From: Ensifer sp. IC4062
Lineage (GTDB): Bacteria > Pseudomonadota > Alphaproteobacteria > Rhizobiales > Rhizobiaceae
Direction of reading: 5' to 3'
DNA length: 58,024 nt
Assembly: GCF_020193575.1 (NCBI RefSeq)
Contig: NZ_JADYVD010000049.1
Span: 1-58,024, forward strand
This document shows positions 1 to 8,810 of the stretch, one piece after another. Position 1 is the first letter of the stretch, and every line of letters starts with the position of its first letter. Under the pieces are notes generated by a model that worked only from the letters and a program-made list of their open reading frames with translations, ran no database searches and was not told the origin of the DNA. A program made the translations under genes and the position numbers.

Positions 1-1
1 A

Positions 2-514
2 CAGACTGAAATCCGCTCCGCCTGCATTCTCTGGGCCGCCGGCGTCATGGCCTCGCGCGCGGCCAGGTGGATCGGTACGGCTGCCGACCGCGCTGGACGG
101 GTCATCGTCGACGAGCGCCTCAATCCGCCTGGGCACAGCGAAATATTCGTCATCGGTGACACGGCTTCGGTGACCGATGCGGACGGACGTCCGGTGCCGG
201 GCGTGGCGCCGGCAGCCAAGCAGATGGGGCGCTACGCTGCGCGCGCCATTCTCGGCGACATCGCGGGCCGGCAATCGGCGCCCTTTCGTTATCGTGACTA
301 CGGCAATCTCGCCACCATCGGCCGCAAGGCAGCCGTTGCGGATTTCGGCCGGGCCAAGCTCTCTGGCTATGCCGCGTGGCTCGTCTGGAACTTCGCCCAT
401 CTGTGGTTCCTCGTCGGCTTCCGCAACCGCCTCGTGGTGTTCCTCGACTGGGCCGTCGCTTATGTGCGCAACGATCGCGCCGCGCGGCTGATTACCGGTC
501 ACCATGAGGCCTAG
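2..514 (+). CDS. ndh: Type II NADH dehydrogenase, C-terminal part (5' truncated by window)
   Basis: This is the C-terminal part of a single-subunit NADH:quinone oxidoreductase (NDH-2), which passes electrons from NADH to quinone at the inner membrane without pumping protons. The frame is open from base 2 and the start lies outside the window. The segment ILWAAGV is the strand preceding the second FAD contact, and HSEIFVIGDTA is the FAD-binding block with its conserved GD, followed by APAAKQMGRYAA. The tail (from about WNFAHLWFLVGFRN) is the aromatic, hydrophobic membrane-anchoring helix typical of NDH-2. The stop lies 2 bp before the cyclase start, so the two are probably co-transcribed. Family assignment is firm; only the N-terminal half cannot be checked. 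Confidence 0.9.
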   Translation, partial: QTEIRSACILWAAGVMASRAARWIGTAADRAGRVIVDERLNPPGHSEIFVIGDTASVTDADGRPVPGVAPAAKQMGRYAARAILGDIAGRQSAPFRYRDYGNLATIGRKAAVADFGRAKLSGYAAWLVWNFAHLWFLVGFRNRLVVFLDWAVAYVRNDRAARLITGHHEA

Positions 515-516
515 CG

Positions 517-2439
517 ATGTATCGCCCGAAGCTCGCCCAGGTCGTGGTCGTTCTCGTCATGCTATCGGTGCTCTCCACCGCCGCGCTGATCCATCTCATC
601 TGGCAGCGGGCAGCCGGCGAGAGCATCGAGGAGATCGTGGCGAGTCTCGATGCCCGGACGGCGGGGTCCGTCAGGAATGACCTGTCCCGGACGCTGGCGC
701 TCGTGTCGAGCACGGCTGAAATTGTCCGCTCCATCTTCTTCCAGGGCGCGATCAGCGCCGATGATGAGGTCAAGCGCGAGTTCCTGTTCCTGTCGCTGCT
801 GCGCGAGCAGCCGTCAATCGCCTGGATCGGCTTCGGTTTTCCGGATGGGCGCTTTTTCGGATCTCATGCGACCGCTGACGGCCGGATCGAGATGGTGGAG
901 ATCGGCGCGGCGGGAGCCGGCGAACTCCGTCCGCTGCGGCGCGATCTTTATCGACCGATCCCGGGCGACATCTTCTTCGAGGAGCGGGTCAAGGCGGAGA
1001 GCGCCTATGTGGCGCTCGGCGCCTCCTGGTATCGCTTGGCTAAGGAAAACGGAGAGCCCGTCTGGACAGTGACTAATGTGCTGCCGAACGGTTTCGAGCC
1101 CGCCCTGGTCCTGTCGAAGCGCGTCGAGACCTTCGGAAAGTTTGCCGGCGTGGTGATGGTGGCCGTGAGCCTCCGACGCCTTTCCGAGGCGCTGCAGGCA
1201 CTCGAACTACCAGCGCTCAGCAAGGCCTTCGTTCTTGACGAGAGCGGGCGGGTGCTTGCGACATCGCAACCCTCCGACGGCGTCATGGCGGCGCATTTTT
1301 CCGACTTTCCGGCCTCCGATGCGCAGGCGTCGGCCGCAGCCGAGGCGGTCGCGGCCAGCAAAATCGACGCCTTCCGCGTGGTTGTGCCGAGCGCTTTGCT
1401 CGGACCTGTCTTCGTGTCGTCGTCGCGCCTGCCGTTCGAGAATTGGCGCCTCGTTACCGCCACGCCACGCTCAACCTTCGCAGGCGGCATTGACGAGAGT
1501 ATCCGGCGCATAGCCCTCGTCGTGCTCGCCATGGCAGCGCTTGCCACAGCAACGGCCGTCGCCTTTGCAAATTTCCTCTTCGCCCGGCCGCTCGCCCGGC
1601 TGGCAGCGCAATTGCGTGCAGTCGAGCGCTTCTCGCTGGAGAGCGTCCACCATCACCCGACCTTCCTCGCCGAGCTCAACGATTTCTCCCAGGCGTTGAA
1701 GCGGATGGCAGTCGGGCTTTCGGCCTTCGCCCGCTACATGCCGCTCGAAGTCGTGCGACCGCTGGTCGAGGGCAGCATCGAGCCGAAGCCTGGCGGCGAG
1801 CTCTGCGAGGTGACCGTCATGTTCGCCGACCTGCCCGGGTTTACCGAGCTGACGGAGAGACTCGGACCAGACGTCGAGCCGCATCTGACGCGTTTCCTGA
1901 CGATTGCCGTCGCCGCGATCCACGCCGAGGGCGGCACCGTCGACAAGTTTATCGGGGACGCAGTGATGGCGATTTGGAACGCGCCGGGAAAGCAGGCGGA
2001 CCATGCCGCCCGCGCCTGCCGTGCGGCTGTTGCGATCCGAACCATAATGCATGAAGACGCGCCAACAGCGGCCGGCGAGCATGCCATCCGCGTGCGCATA
2101 GGCATCAACAGCGGCACGGCGCTGATCGGCAATATCGGCTCCGCCGAGAGGCTGAGCTACACCGCCATCGGCGATACGGTCAATCTCGCGAGCCGGCTGG
2201 TGGATGTGGCCAAGGAGCACGGCGTCGAAGTCGTGCTGAGCGACGCGACGATGCGGGAGCTTGGGGAAGAGCCGATGACAAGGCCGCTCGGGCTTGCGGC
2301 GGTCCGCGGCAAGGCCAAGCCCGTTGGCGTGCATACGATTGACCAACTAAACGCTCGATCCGCGGGAGGAAGCGATGGAAATGGCGATTACGACGGTGGC
2401 GATGCTCGGTTGCATGCAGCTCAAGCACTTCATCGCTGA
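517..2439 (+). CDS. Membrane-bound class III adenylate/guanylate cyclase with extracytoplasmic sensor
   Basis: A 640-residue class III nucleotide cyclase that would make cAMP (or cGMP) in response to a periplasmic signal. Order: TM1 about residues 8-27, a periplasmic Cache-like sensor to about 330, TM2 about 332-355, a HAMP-like linker to about 405, then the catalytic domain. Catalytic residues are intact: metal ligands D438 (FADLPGFT) and D481 (IGDAVMA), base-contacting K477 (VDKFIGD) and D553, and N556 and R560 in IGDTVNLASR. The protein should therefore be active. It starts 2 bp after ndh and its last 65 bp overlap the DUF3307 gene. The C-terminal 25 residues (Gly/Asp-rich) lie in that overlap and look non-conserved. 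The signal and the downstream cAMP receptor are not known from the sequence. Confidence 0.93.
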   Translation: MYRPKLAQVVVVLVMLSVLSTAALIHLIWQRAAGESIEEIVASLDARTAGSVRNDLSRTLALVSSTAEIVRSIFFQGAISADDEVKREFLFLSLLREQPSIAWIGFGFPDGRFFGSHATADGRIEMVEIGAAGAGELRPLRRDLYRPIPGDIFFEERVKAESAYVALGASWYRLAKENGEPVWTVTNVLPNGFEPALVLSKRVETFGKFAGVVMVAVSLRRLSEALQALELPALSKAFVLDESGRVLATSQPSDGVMAAHFSDFPASDAQASAAAEAVAASKIDAFRVVVPSALLGPVFVSSSRLPFENWRLVTATPRSTFAGGIDESIRRIALVVLAMAALATATAVAFANFLFARPLARLAAQLRAVERFSLESVHHHPTFLAELNDFSQALKRMAVGLSAFARYMPLEVVRPLVEGSIEPKPGGELCEVTVMFADLPGFTELTERLGPDVEPHLTRFLTIAVAAIHAEGGTVDKFIGDAVMAIWNAPGKQADHAARACRAAVAIRTIMHEDAPTAAGEHAIRVRIGINSGTALIGNIGSAERLSYTAIGDTVNLASRLVDVAKEHGVEVVLSDATMRELGEEPMTRPLGLAAVRGKAKPVGVHTIDQLNARSAGGSDGNGDYDGGDARLHAAQALHR

Positions 2440-2755
2440 TTATGTGCTGCAGCCCGCCTGGGTTCTTCGAGGCAAAGGAAATTTCCGCATGATCGGCGGC
2501 CATGTCCATGCGGGCGGGCACGCGCTCGGAACCGTACCGGCGCTGATGCTTGCCGGCGTTGGCATGACGCGAGTCGCCATTCTCGTGCTCGCCGAATTTC
2601 TTGCCCACTATCTCATAGACTACGGCAAGGTCCTCTTGTCGTCGCAGCATAGCCGCGCCGATGCGACGACCCGGATCTACTGGGCTATGCACGGAGCCGA
2701 TCAACTGCTGCACCAGCTCACCTACGCGGCGCTGCTCTTTGCCGCATTGGCGTAA
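2375..2755 (+). CDS. DUF3307 family small membrane protein
   Basis: A 126-residue, mostly hydrophobic protein that I recognise as DUF3307. It has an N-terminal helix containing QLKHFIADYVLQ, a HxH-containing segment (GGHVHAGGHALGT), a second His/Asp pair (AHYLIDYGK) and a C-terminal HGADQLLHQLTYA. These repeated His/Asp positions inside helices are the hallmark of the family, whose biochemical role I do not know. The start is fixed by a strong GGAGGA ribosome site at about 2366-2371, inside the end of the cyclase gene, so the two frames overlap by 65 bp. Translational coupling to the cyclase is likely. Confidence 0.8.
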   Translation: MEMAITTVAMLGCMQLKHFIADYVLQPAWVLRGKGNFRMIGGHVHAGGHALGTVPALMLAGVGMTRVAILVLAEFLAHYLIDYGKVLLSSQHSRADATTRIYWAMHGADQLLHQLTYAALLFAALA

Positions 2756-3121
2756 GTGGCTTCGTTGGGCCCGCGGCCGTCAAGTGCCACGCGGCGACAG
2801 GGATGGAGTCGGACACCTCTGCGATAGTGCATCTGACGAAGATCACTAGTCCAGGTTGTTCACGCTCTGTGTTCAAAAGATCGCACAATGTATCGACTGG
2901 AACACGAGAGAGGGCTCACGCTCCCTTCCTTCGTTGCCAAAGGACGTCGGTCCGAAAAGACGAAGACGCCCCTCTGGAAAACCGCGCTCTAGTTTATCAA
3001 CATATGACCGTCTGCCGCAAAGGCACGGTCGCTAACATCGGCCACAGCATGCGAACGAGCAGACACGCCCAAACCTTTTGGTCTCGCCAACGTTTTACTT
3101 CCTCAATCGAAGGAGGTCCCA
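2756..3121. other. Intergenic region, 366 bp
   Basis: No convincing gene. It should hold the promoter of the SDR gene at 3122, whose ribosome site AAGGAGG lies at about 3109-3115. It contains a 26-bp sequence repeated near 30.65 kb (listed separately). I could not identify a clear sigma-factor site. Confidence 0.5.
2877..2902 (+). repeat. 26-bp dispersed repeat, copy 1
   Basis: This 26-bp stretch, with core AATGTATCGACTGGAA, matches 30650-30675 at 25 of 26 positions in the same orientation. Both copies are intergenic and the flanks diverge immediately. It is too long for chance in 58 kb. It may be the end of a longer dispersed intergenic element. Confidence 0.6.
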
Positions 3122-4075
3122 ATGAAATCCGAAACCGGTCAGAAGCAGCGCGAAATCCAGAAGCAGGTGGAAGAGGCCGACAAGAAGCAAAAGCCGAAGG
3201 CCTCGGGAGCCATGCAGGCAGGCGCTCGCCGTTATCCAGAGCCGCCGTTTCCAAAGGTGCATCAGGACAAGCCAGGCTCAGAGGCAGATCTTCCTCTCGC
3301 GCCAATGTATGATGCCCCGTTTTACAAAGGTTCAGACAAGCTGAAGGACAAGGTAGCGCTTATTACGGGGGGCGACTCCGGCATCGGTCGGTCGGTGGCG
3401 ATCCTTTTTGCTCGTGAAGGGGCGGACGTCGCAATCGTGCATCTCGACGAACCCCGGGACGCGGATGACACAAAGGCCGCTGTTGAGAAGGAGGGCCGCA
3501 AGTGCCTTGTGATCAGAGGCGACGTCAAGGATGCGAGCTTCTGCCGAAAGGCGGTGGAAAAGACCGTTATGCAGCTTGGCCGCCTCGACATCCTCGTCAA
3601 CAATGCCGCCTTCCAGGTCCACACGCAGGACATCCAGGACCTAACCGACGAGCACTTCGACGAAACGCTGAAGACGAATCTCTATGGATACTTCTACATG
3701 GCAAAGGCCGCTATTCCTCGTTTGAAGAACGGCTCGGCAATCATCAACACGGGATCGGTCACGGGCCTCACCGGCTCGAAGGAGCTTCTTGACTACTCGA
3801 TGACCAAGGGCGGCATTCATGCCTTCACCCGTGCTCTATCGGGACATCTCGTGCCTAGAGGCATTCGGGTGAACGCCGTCGCTCCCGGCCCGGTCTGGAC
3901 GCCTCTCAATCCATCGGACAAAGAGGCTGAAGATGTGGAGAGCTTTGGCTCGCAAACGCCGATGAAGCGGGCTGCGCAGCCAGAGGAGATTGCTCCGGCC
4001 TACGTCTTTCTCGCCTCTTCACAGATGTCGAGCTACATCACCGGCGAGATCCTGCCGATCGTCGGCGGTTACTGA
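3122..4075 (+). CDS. Short-chain dehydrogenase/reductase, stress-associated type with N-terminal extension
   Basis: A 317-residue NAD(P)-dependent oxidoreductase of the classical SDR fold. The first 60 residues are a charged Lys/Gln/Pro-rich extension of the kind seen in the YghA / general-stress-protein-39 branch. The cofactor loop is TGGDSGIGR (T82-G89), the NNAA motif is near residue 160, and the catalytic residues are S212, Y225 and K229 (YSMTK). The C-terminal YITGEILPIVGGY matches the family end. The start is set by a near-perfect ribosome site AAGGAGG 7 bp upstream. It appears monocistronic. In this branch the physiological substrate is generally unknown (aldehydes or ketones), so I assign only the fold and chemistry. 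Confidence 0.9.
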   Translation: MKSETGQKQREIQKQVEEADKKQKPKASGAMQAGARRYPEPPFPKVHQDKPGSEADLPLAPMYDAPFYKGSDKLKDKVALITGGDSGIGRSVAILFAREGADVAIVHLDEPRDADDTKAAVEKEGRKCLVIRGDVKDASFCRKAVEKTVMQLGRLDILVNNAAFQVHTQDIQDLTDEHFDETLKTNLYGYFYMAKAAIPRLKNGSAIINTGSVTGLTGSKELLDYSMTKGGIHAFTRALSGHLVPRGIRVNAVAPGPVWTPLNPSDKEAEDVESFGSQTPMKRAAQPEEIAPAYVFLASSQMSSYITGEILPIVGGY

Positions 4076-4210
4076 TCTCTCTTTGTGCAATTCGGGGTCT
4101 CTGGTTCGAGGCTACTCAAGGCGACGGATTGTTGGTTGCTACGCTAGCCTTGGTATTCTCGGTCCGTAGCAAGGCCTGGCACGTTCCTGTCGGAGCGCCA
4201 ATGCAACTTA

Positions 4211-4238
4211 CATGCAGGAAGCCGCAGATTCCTGCATG
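4211..4238. other. Perfect 10-bp inverted repeat (hairpin or operator)
   Basis: CATGCAGGAA at 4211-4220 pairs exactly with TTCCTGCATG at 4229-4238 around an 8-nt loop. It is followed by a short T stretch (GGCAGTTTTG), so it could be a weak terminator for the SDR gene or an operator for the esterase gene. The sequence alone does not decide. Confidence 0.5.
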
Positions 4239-4330
4239 GGCAGTTTTGATGGAACCACCGCTACGTCGACAGCGTCTTGTTCGGTCAGGTCTTGCCAATC
4301 GATCATTTATTTCCCACGATATTTTATTGT

Positions 4331-4342
4331 GCAGTGCAGCAA
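4331..4342 (+). promoter_or_regulatory. TGC-rich box (candidate PhaR/AniA-type site)
   Basis: GCAGTGCAGCAA here is identical to 52925-52936 and, on the other strand, to 42657-42668 in two polysaccharide promoters. TGC-rich repeats of this kind resemble sites described for PhaR/AniA, the alphaproteobacterial regulator of PHB granule genes. Its position 62 bp before a PHB-depolymerase-family gene fits, but the regulator assignment is inference. Confidence 0.35.
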
Positions 4343-4404
4343 CAAATTTGGCGTAGCAACGTTGTTCCTCGATCGCGCCACTCGCTGCAAGGAGATAGCT
4401 TTTC

Positions 4405-5499
4405 ATGCGACCCCTATCTGATACGTTTGCAAGAATCACGCGGCTCAGGACAGGCAAAGCCAAGCATCTGCATTCCCGCAACAGGCTTTCCACACTGACG
4501 AATGTCGGCTCGAACCCAGGTGCGTTGAAGGCCAAATATTATCTGCCGACTAACTTGGCGAAGAAACCGGCGCTTGTCGTGGTCCTGCACGGATGCACGC
4601 AGATTCCAGCCGACTATGATGTCTGCTCGGGCTGGTCGAAAATGGCCGACGAGTACGGGTTCGCACTGCTCTACCCGCAGCAGGTGCGCGACAACAATGG
4701 GAATCTCTGCTTCAACTGGTTCTTGCCCGGCGATATCAGGCGCGAAGCGGGCGAGGCTCTTTCCATCCGGCAGATGATCGAGACGATGTGCTCCAGGCAC
4801 AAGGTCGCCAGTGAAAGGATATACGTCACGGGGCTGTCCGCCGGCGGTGCAATGGCGAATGTTCTGCTCGCGACCTATCCCGAGATCTTTGCCGGCGGGG
4901 CGATCATTGCCGGCCTTCCATATGCAACTGCACTATCCGTTTCGGAGGCGTTCGACCGGATGCGGGGGCAGGGCATCCCGAAACCGCGAGAACTGCGCGC
5001 CAAAGTTCTCTCAGCGTCCGGCCATTCGGGGCCATGGCCGACACTCTCCGTCTGGCACGGAACAAGGGACAGCACGGTTGCCGAAGTGAACGCGCAGGCA
5101 ATCGTCGAACAGTGGCGCGGCGTGCATGGCTTGGGCGCGGCGCCGACGGATACCGAAACGATAGACGGGCAGACGCGGAAGGTCTGGAAGGACAATGACG
5201 GGCGGGGGCTCGTCACCCTCTATAGCGTCCAAGGAATGGGGCACGGGCTGCCGCTCGATGTGGCGAGTGGCTATGGAAAGAGCGGTCCCTATATGCTCGA
5301 CGTTGGCATATCATCGACTGCCGACATTGCCCATTCATGGGGGCTGACGCGAAAACCGGCGAGGGGCCGACGGGGGGAATCAATTGCAAATCCGTCTTCC
5401 GAACACTCCGCGGTCGCGGGTCATTCATCATCGGCACAGGGTAAAATCCGGAAAGTCATCGAGGATGCCCTTCGATCGGCCGGACTGATGCCAAAATAG
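4405..5499 (+). CDS. PHB-depolymerase-family alpha/beta-hydrolase esterase
   Basis: A 364-residue esterase of the LpqC / PHB-depolymerase family, which hydrolyses short polyester, feruloyl or acetyl ester bonds. The N-terminal block ALVVVLHGCTQ carries the oxyanion-hole HG and the nearby Cys. The nucleophile is S145 in GLSAGGAMA, the acid D222 in HGTRDSTV, and the histidine H280 in GMGHGLPLD, so the triad is complete. The last 65 residues are low-complexity and basic. No clear signal peptide is visible, which suggests a cytoplasmic esterase rather than a secreted depolymerase. AAGGAGA 10 bp upstream supports this start. Substrate cannot be read from the sequence. Confidence 0.85.
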   Translation: MRPLSDTFARITRLRTGKAKHLHSRNRLSTLTNVGSNPGALKAKYYLPTNLAKKPALVVVLHGCTQIPADYDVCSGWSKMADEYGFALLYPQQVRDNNGNLCFNWFLPGDIRREAGEALSIRQMIETMCSRHKVASERIYVTGLSAGGAMANVLLATYPEIFAGGAIIAGLPYATALSVSEAFDRMRGQGIPKPRELRAKVLSASGHSGPWPTLSVWHGTRDSTVAEVNAQAIVEQWRGVHGLGAAPTDTETIDGQTRKVWKDNDGRGLVTLYSVQGMGHGLPLDVASGYGKSGPYMLDVGISSTADIAHSWGLTRKPARGRRGESIANPSSEHSAVAGHSSSAQGKIRKVIEDALRSAGLMPK

Positions 5500-5870
5500 C
5501 TTTCCTGACGCCCAAGCGATGGTTCCATGAGCGGCGCTAACGGTATCACGGAGGTCAAAACTTCAGACTGATTTTCTGGCGAGCAGGAGGTGCTGTCTCC
5601 GGAACCGGGGGGGCTGGCGTCGTAGACGATGTTTATCGACTGATTCCCGGCCGTTTGTTCTTGTGAACTCGAGGGAAAGGGAGGGGGTGGCCTGTGTCAG
5701 AAGCTCACACCGACGGCTGGCGCACGGGAACAAAGGCGGATTTGATGCGTTAGCTGCCACTTGAGCAAGGTGCGCACCGGGGCGATCGCACTGCCGCCAG
5801 AGTTCTCCTCCTCACTTCCGTGAAGGTGTTGGCTCAATCAACTGAGTGCTGCTTATAAGGGGCGTGCTTT
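5500..5870. other. Intergenic region, 371 bp
   Basis: No convincing gene, hairpin or operator recognised. It must contain the promoter for the histidine kinase gene; its short open frames have no ribosome site and no protein-like pattern. Confidence 0.4.
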
Positions 5871-8390
5871 ATGTCGAATGTTGAGGAGTTTCCACTCTCC
5901 GGGCGCCCGCTTACCGAATACGACGCCTTGGTCGCCGCGGCCCCTGGGGCACTCGAAGCAATCCCGGGAGCCGTATATCTGTGCGACCACGAGGGATGGC
6001 TCGTCCGTTACAACACGGAAGCCGCTGAGCTTTGGGGAAGGCGGCCATCGCTTGGTGATGAGAGAGAGCAATTCTGCGGCTCTCAACGCCTGTTCCGGTC
6101 TGACGGCTCGCCGCTTTTGCACGCCGAATGCCCTATGGCGGAGGCGATCCGGTCTGGCGCCTCCACGCGCAATGCCGAAGTCGTGATCGAGAGGCCCGAC
6201 GGCTCGCGCATCATGGCGCTCGTCAACATTCGGCCCCTTAGGGATCATCGCGGGCAGGTCCAGGGAGCGATCAACTGCTTTCAAAACATCTCAAAGCAAA
6301 AGGAGGCTGAGGAGGAAGCGCGCCGCAAGAGCGACGATCTTGAGGACTTTTTCGAAAACAGCGCAATCGGCCTGCACATCGTGGACGGCGCCGGAATAAT
6401 CCTGCGGGCCAACAGGGCGGAGCTGGAACTTCTCGGCTACCCGCCGCAAGAATATGTGGGGCGACACATCGCCGAGTTTCACGTCGATGCGCCCGTCGTC
6501 GGCGATATCCTCCAGCGCCTGTCTCGCGGCGAAAAACTCGATCGCTATCCAGCCCGCCTGCGCGCCAAGGATGGCTCCATCAAACATGTGGTAGTTACTT
6601 CCAACAGCCGGTTCGAAGGCGAGAGACTCGTCAATACCCGTTGCTTCACTATCGATGTGACCGACGTCATCGAAGCCGAGAGCGCAAGGCGCGAGAGCGA
6701 GCAACGTCTGGCAGCGACCTATCAGGCCGCCACAATCGGGATAGCCGAGACCGATGCGGAAGGCCGCCTGGTCCGCGTCAACGACGCGTTCTGCGCTATG
6801 GTCGGACGCTCGCGCGACGAACTGCTGAAGATGACGGTTTTCGACTATACGCATGTAGAGGATCGTGAGAACGAGGCGTACCAGTACGGGCGCCAAGTTC
6901 GGGGAGAGATCGAAAGTTACACCGCACGCAAGCGTGTCGTTAGGTCTGAGGGGACAACGGTCTATCTCGACGTCTACAGTTCGTCAGTGCGAGATTGCGG
7001 CGGCGCGTTTCGTTACGGCGTTCGCATCCTCCTGGACGTGACGGAAACCAAGAGAATGGATGATCGCCTTCGTGAAAGTGAGCGCCACATGCGCGACTTG
7101 CTCGAGGCGCTCCCCGCAGCCGTCTACACCACCGACGCAGAAGGCCGCATAACTTTCTTCAACAGGGCGGCCGTGGAGATGGCCGGCCGCATGCCTGCAA
7201 TGGGGGACAAATGGTGCGTCACCTGGCGGCTCTATAGGCCGGATGGGACCTATTTGCCGCATGATCAATGTCCAATGGCTGCGGCGCTGAAGGAGGACCG
7301 GCCGGTGCGCGGGGAGGAGGCTATCGCCGAACGGCCCGACGGAACGCGCATCCCCTTCATTCCCTATCCGACACCGTTGCATGATGGGGATGGCAAACTC
7401 ATCGGCGCAATCAACATGCTGGTTGACATCTCCGACCGAAAAAAGGCCGAGGCCTATTCCGAACGGCTCGCCGCTATCGTGAGATATTCGGATGACGCGA
7501 TCATAAGCAAGGACACGCAGGGGATCATACAGACATGGAATGTAGGGGCCGAACGCTTGTTCGGCTACAAGGCGGAAGAAGTGATAGGAAAGCCTATAAA
7601 CATTCTTATTCCGCCTGATCGCCAGAATGAAGAGCCGGGCATTCTCGACAGAATCCGGCGGGGCGAGCACATCGACCATTACGAAACGGTGCGGATGCGA
7701 AAGGACGGAAGCCTCGTTGACATCTCCTTAACGGTGTCGCCGCTCAAGGACGGTCGCGGCCGCGTGGTCGGCGCATCGAAGATCGCCCGCGACGTTACCG
7801 AGAGGCGCCGTAGCGAGGAGCGTCGCCAGCTGCTGGTCAATGAGCTGAACCACCGGGTGAAGAACACGCTGGCTACGGTTCAATCGCTTGCCATGCAAAC
7901 CTTCCGTAGCGAAGGCGAGGCGACTGCGTTGAGGCGGTTCGAAACCCGCATCATCGCCCTGGCAAGGGCTCACGATCTGCTAACGCGGGAGAGTTGGGAA
8001 GGCGCGGACCTTCACGAGCTTCTCCGCGACACAATCGCCCCCATATGCGCCGAACCGCAGCAGCGTCTCGAACTGGCAGGGCCGCCGTTCCGCCTGCGCC
8101 CAAAGCTGGTGCTTGCCCTGTCGATGGCCTTTCATGAGCTCTGCACCAACGCTGCAAAATACGGGGCCCTGACGACCAGCGAGGGGAAGATCAGCATCAA
8201 TTGGCATATAGGCGATCGCCTGCGCATACGATGGGAGGAAACGGGCGGTCCGCGGATCGAGCCCCCAACAAGCAGAGGTTTTGGCAGCCGCTTACTCGAG
8301 CGGGCCTTGACCCGGGAGGTTGGCGGAAACGTGAATCTGTCGTTTGCGCCGACGGGTGTAATCTTCGAAGTCGAGGCGTCATTGATATGA
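5871..8390 (+). CDS. Multi-PAS HWE-family sensor histidine kinase
   Basis: An 839-residue soluble sensor kinase with no membrane segments. It has five PAS units at roughly residues 20-140, 155-275, 285-400, 405-520 and 530-650, then an HWE kinase core. The phosphoacceptor is H661 (ELNHRVKNTLA); the family signature is the SWEGADL block near residue 712; the N-box is HELCTNAAKYG with N760; the WEETGGP and GFGSRLLER blocks form the ATP lid region. PAS1 and PAS4 share a distinctive module with an H-x2-C-P-M-A motif followed by ERPDG, pointing to internal duplication. It is 63 bp upstream of a lone receiver, its likely partner. Signal unknown; redox, light or small-molecule sensing are all possible. 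Confidence 0.93.
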   Translation: MSNVEEFPLSGRPLTEYDALVAAAPGALEAIPGAVYLCDHEGWLVRYNTEAAELWGRRPSLGDEREQFCGSQRLFRSDGSPLLHAECPMAEAIRSGASTRNAEVVIERPDGSRIMALVNIRPLRDHRGQVQGAINCFQNISKQKEAEEEARRKSDDLEDFFENSAIGLHIVDGAGIILRANRAELELLGYPPQEYVGRHIAEFHVDAPVVGDILQRLSRGEKLDRYPARLRAKDGSIKHVVVTSNSRFEGERLVNTRCFTIDVTDVIEAESARRESEQRLAATYQAATIGIAETDAEGRLVRVNDAFCAMVGRSRDELLKMTVFDYTHVEDRENEAYQYGRQVRGEIESYTARKRVVRSEGTTVYLDVYSSSVRDCGGAFRYGVRILLDVTETKRMDDRLRESERHMRDLLEALPAAVYTTDAEGRITFFNRAAVEMAGRMPAMGDKWCVTWRLYRPDGTYLPHDQCPMAAALKEDRPVRGEEAIAERPDGTRIPFIPYPTPLHDGDGKLIGAINMLVDISDRKKAEAYSERLAAIVRYSDDAIISKDTQGIIQTWNVGAERLFGYKAEEVIGKPINILIPPDRQNEEPGILDRIRRGEHIDHYETVRMRKDGSLVDISLTVSPLKDGRGRVVGASKIARDVTERRRSEERRQLLVNELNHRVKNTLATVQSLAMQTFRSEGEATALRRFETRIIALARAHDLLTRESWEGADLHELLRDTIAPICAEPQQRLELAGPPFRLRPKLVLALSMAFHELCTNAAKYGALTTSEGKISINWHIGDRLRIRWEETGGPRIEPPTSRGFGSRLLERALTREVGGNVNLSFAPTGVIFEVEASLI

Positions 8391-8453
8391 GACATGGCCT
8401 GAAACATCGCCGTTTGGCCGCTTCGCAATCTTACCTGAAGCAGTGGGCTTAAC

Positions 8454-8810
8454 ATGCGCAAGCTTCGTGTGTTCGTCGTCGAGGATGAGTCCTTGGTAGC
8501 GATGCTGATCGAAGACCTTCTACATGATATGGGGCATGACGTCGCAGCCGTCGCATCAAGGATAGAGGACGCGCTGGGTCCCGCCCAGAGCGGGCAATTC
8601 GATGTCGCTATTATCGACGTCAATCTCGACGGTCGATCCAGCTATCCGATTGCGGATGTTCTAGTGGAGCGCGGAGTGCCTTGTATTTTCGCGACTGGTT
8701 ACGGCGCGACCGGTCTCAATGCAAGGTACTCGGACACGCCCGTGCTGGTGAAGCCGTTCACGGCCACGGAGTTGGAGAACATATTGTCGAGGCTTGAAGA
8801 ACGCCTTTAG
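8454..8810 (+). CDS. Single-domain response regulator (receiver only)
   Basis: A 118-residue CheY-like receiver with no output domain. The acidic pair is in VVEDES, the phosphoacceptor is D55 (AIIDVNLDG), the switch Thr is in IFATGYG and the conserved lysine is K100 (LVKPF). The FATGYG variant of beta-4 is typical of receivers paired with HWE kinases. It follows the HWE kinase by 63 bp and is presumably its phosphorylation target, acting by protein interaction rather than DNA binding. It may serve as a phosphate sink or feed another pathway. Confidence 0.92.
   Translation: MRKLRVFVVEDESLVAMLIEDLLHDMGHDVAAVASRIEDALGPAQSGQFDVAIIDVNLDGRSSYPIADVLVERGVPCIFATGYGATGLNARYSDTPVLVKPFTATELENILSRLEERL

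Larger units (their letters stand above)
4076..4404. other. Intergenic region upstream of the esterase gene
   Basis: 329 bp with no credible gene. It contains a perfect 10-bp stem (4211-4238) and a TGC-rich box (4331-4342); both are listed separately. The esterase promoter must lie here. Confidence 0.5.

Noticed and set aside
2899..2925. Possible EcfG/RpoE2-type promoter (GGAAC) before the stress-type SDR gene
   Set aside because: The -10 part at the expected spacing (CGCT) deviates from CGTT and the spacing is short. A similar GGAAC at 4252-4256 also has an imperfect -10. Not reliable enough to annotate.
2803..3312. A plus-strand frame overlapping the SDR promoter and start
   Set aside because: It lacks a ribosome site, runs out of frame into the SDR gene and has no protein-like pattern.
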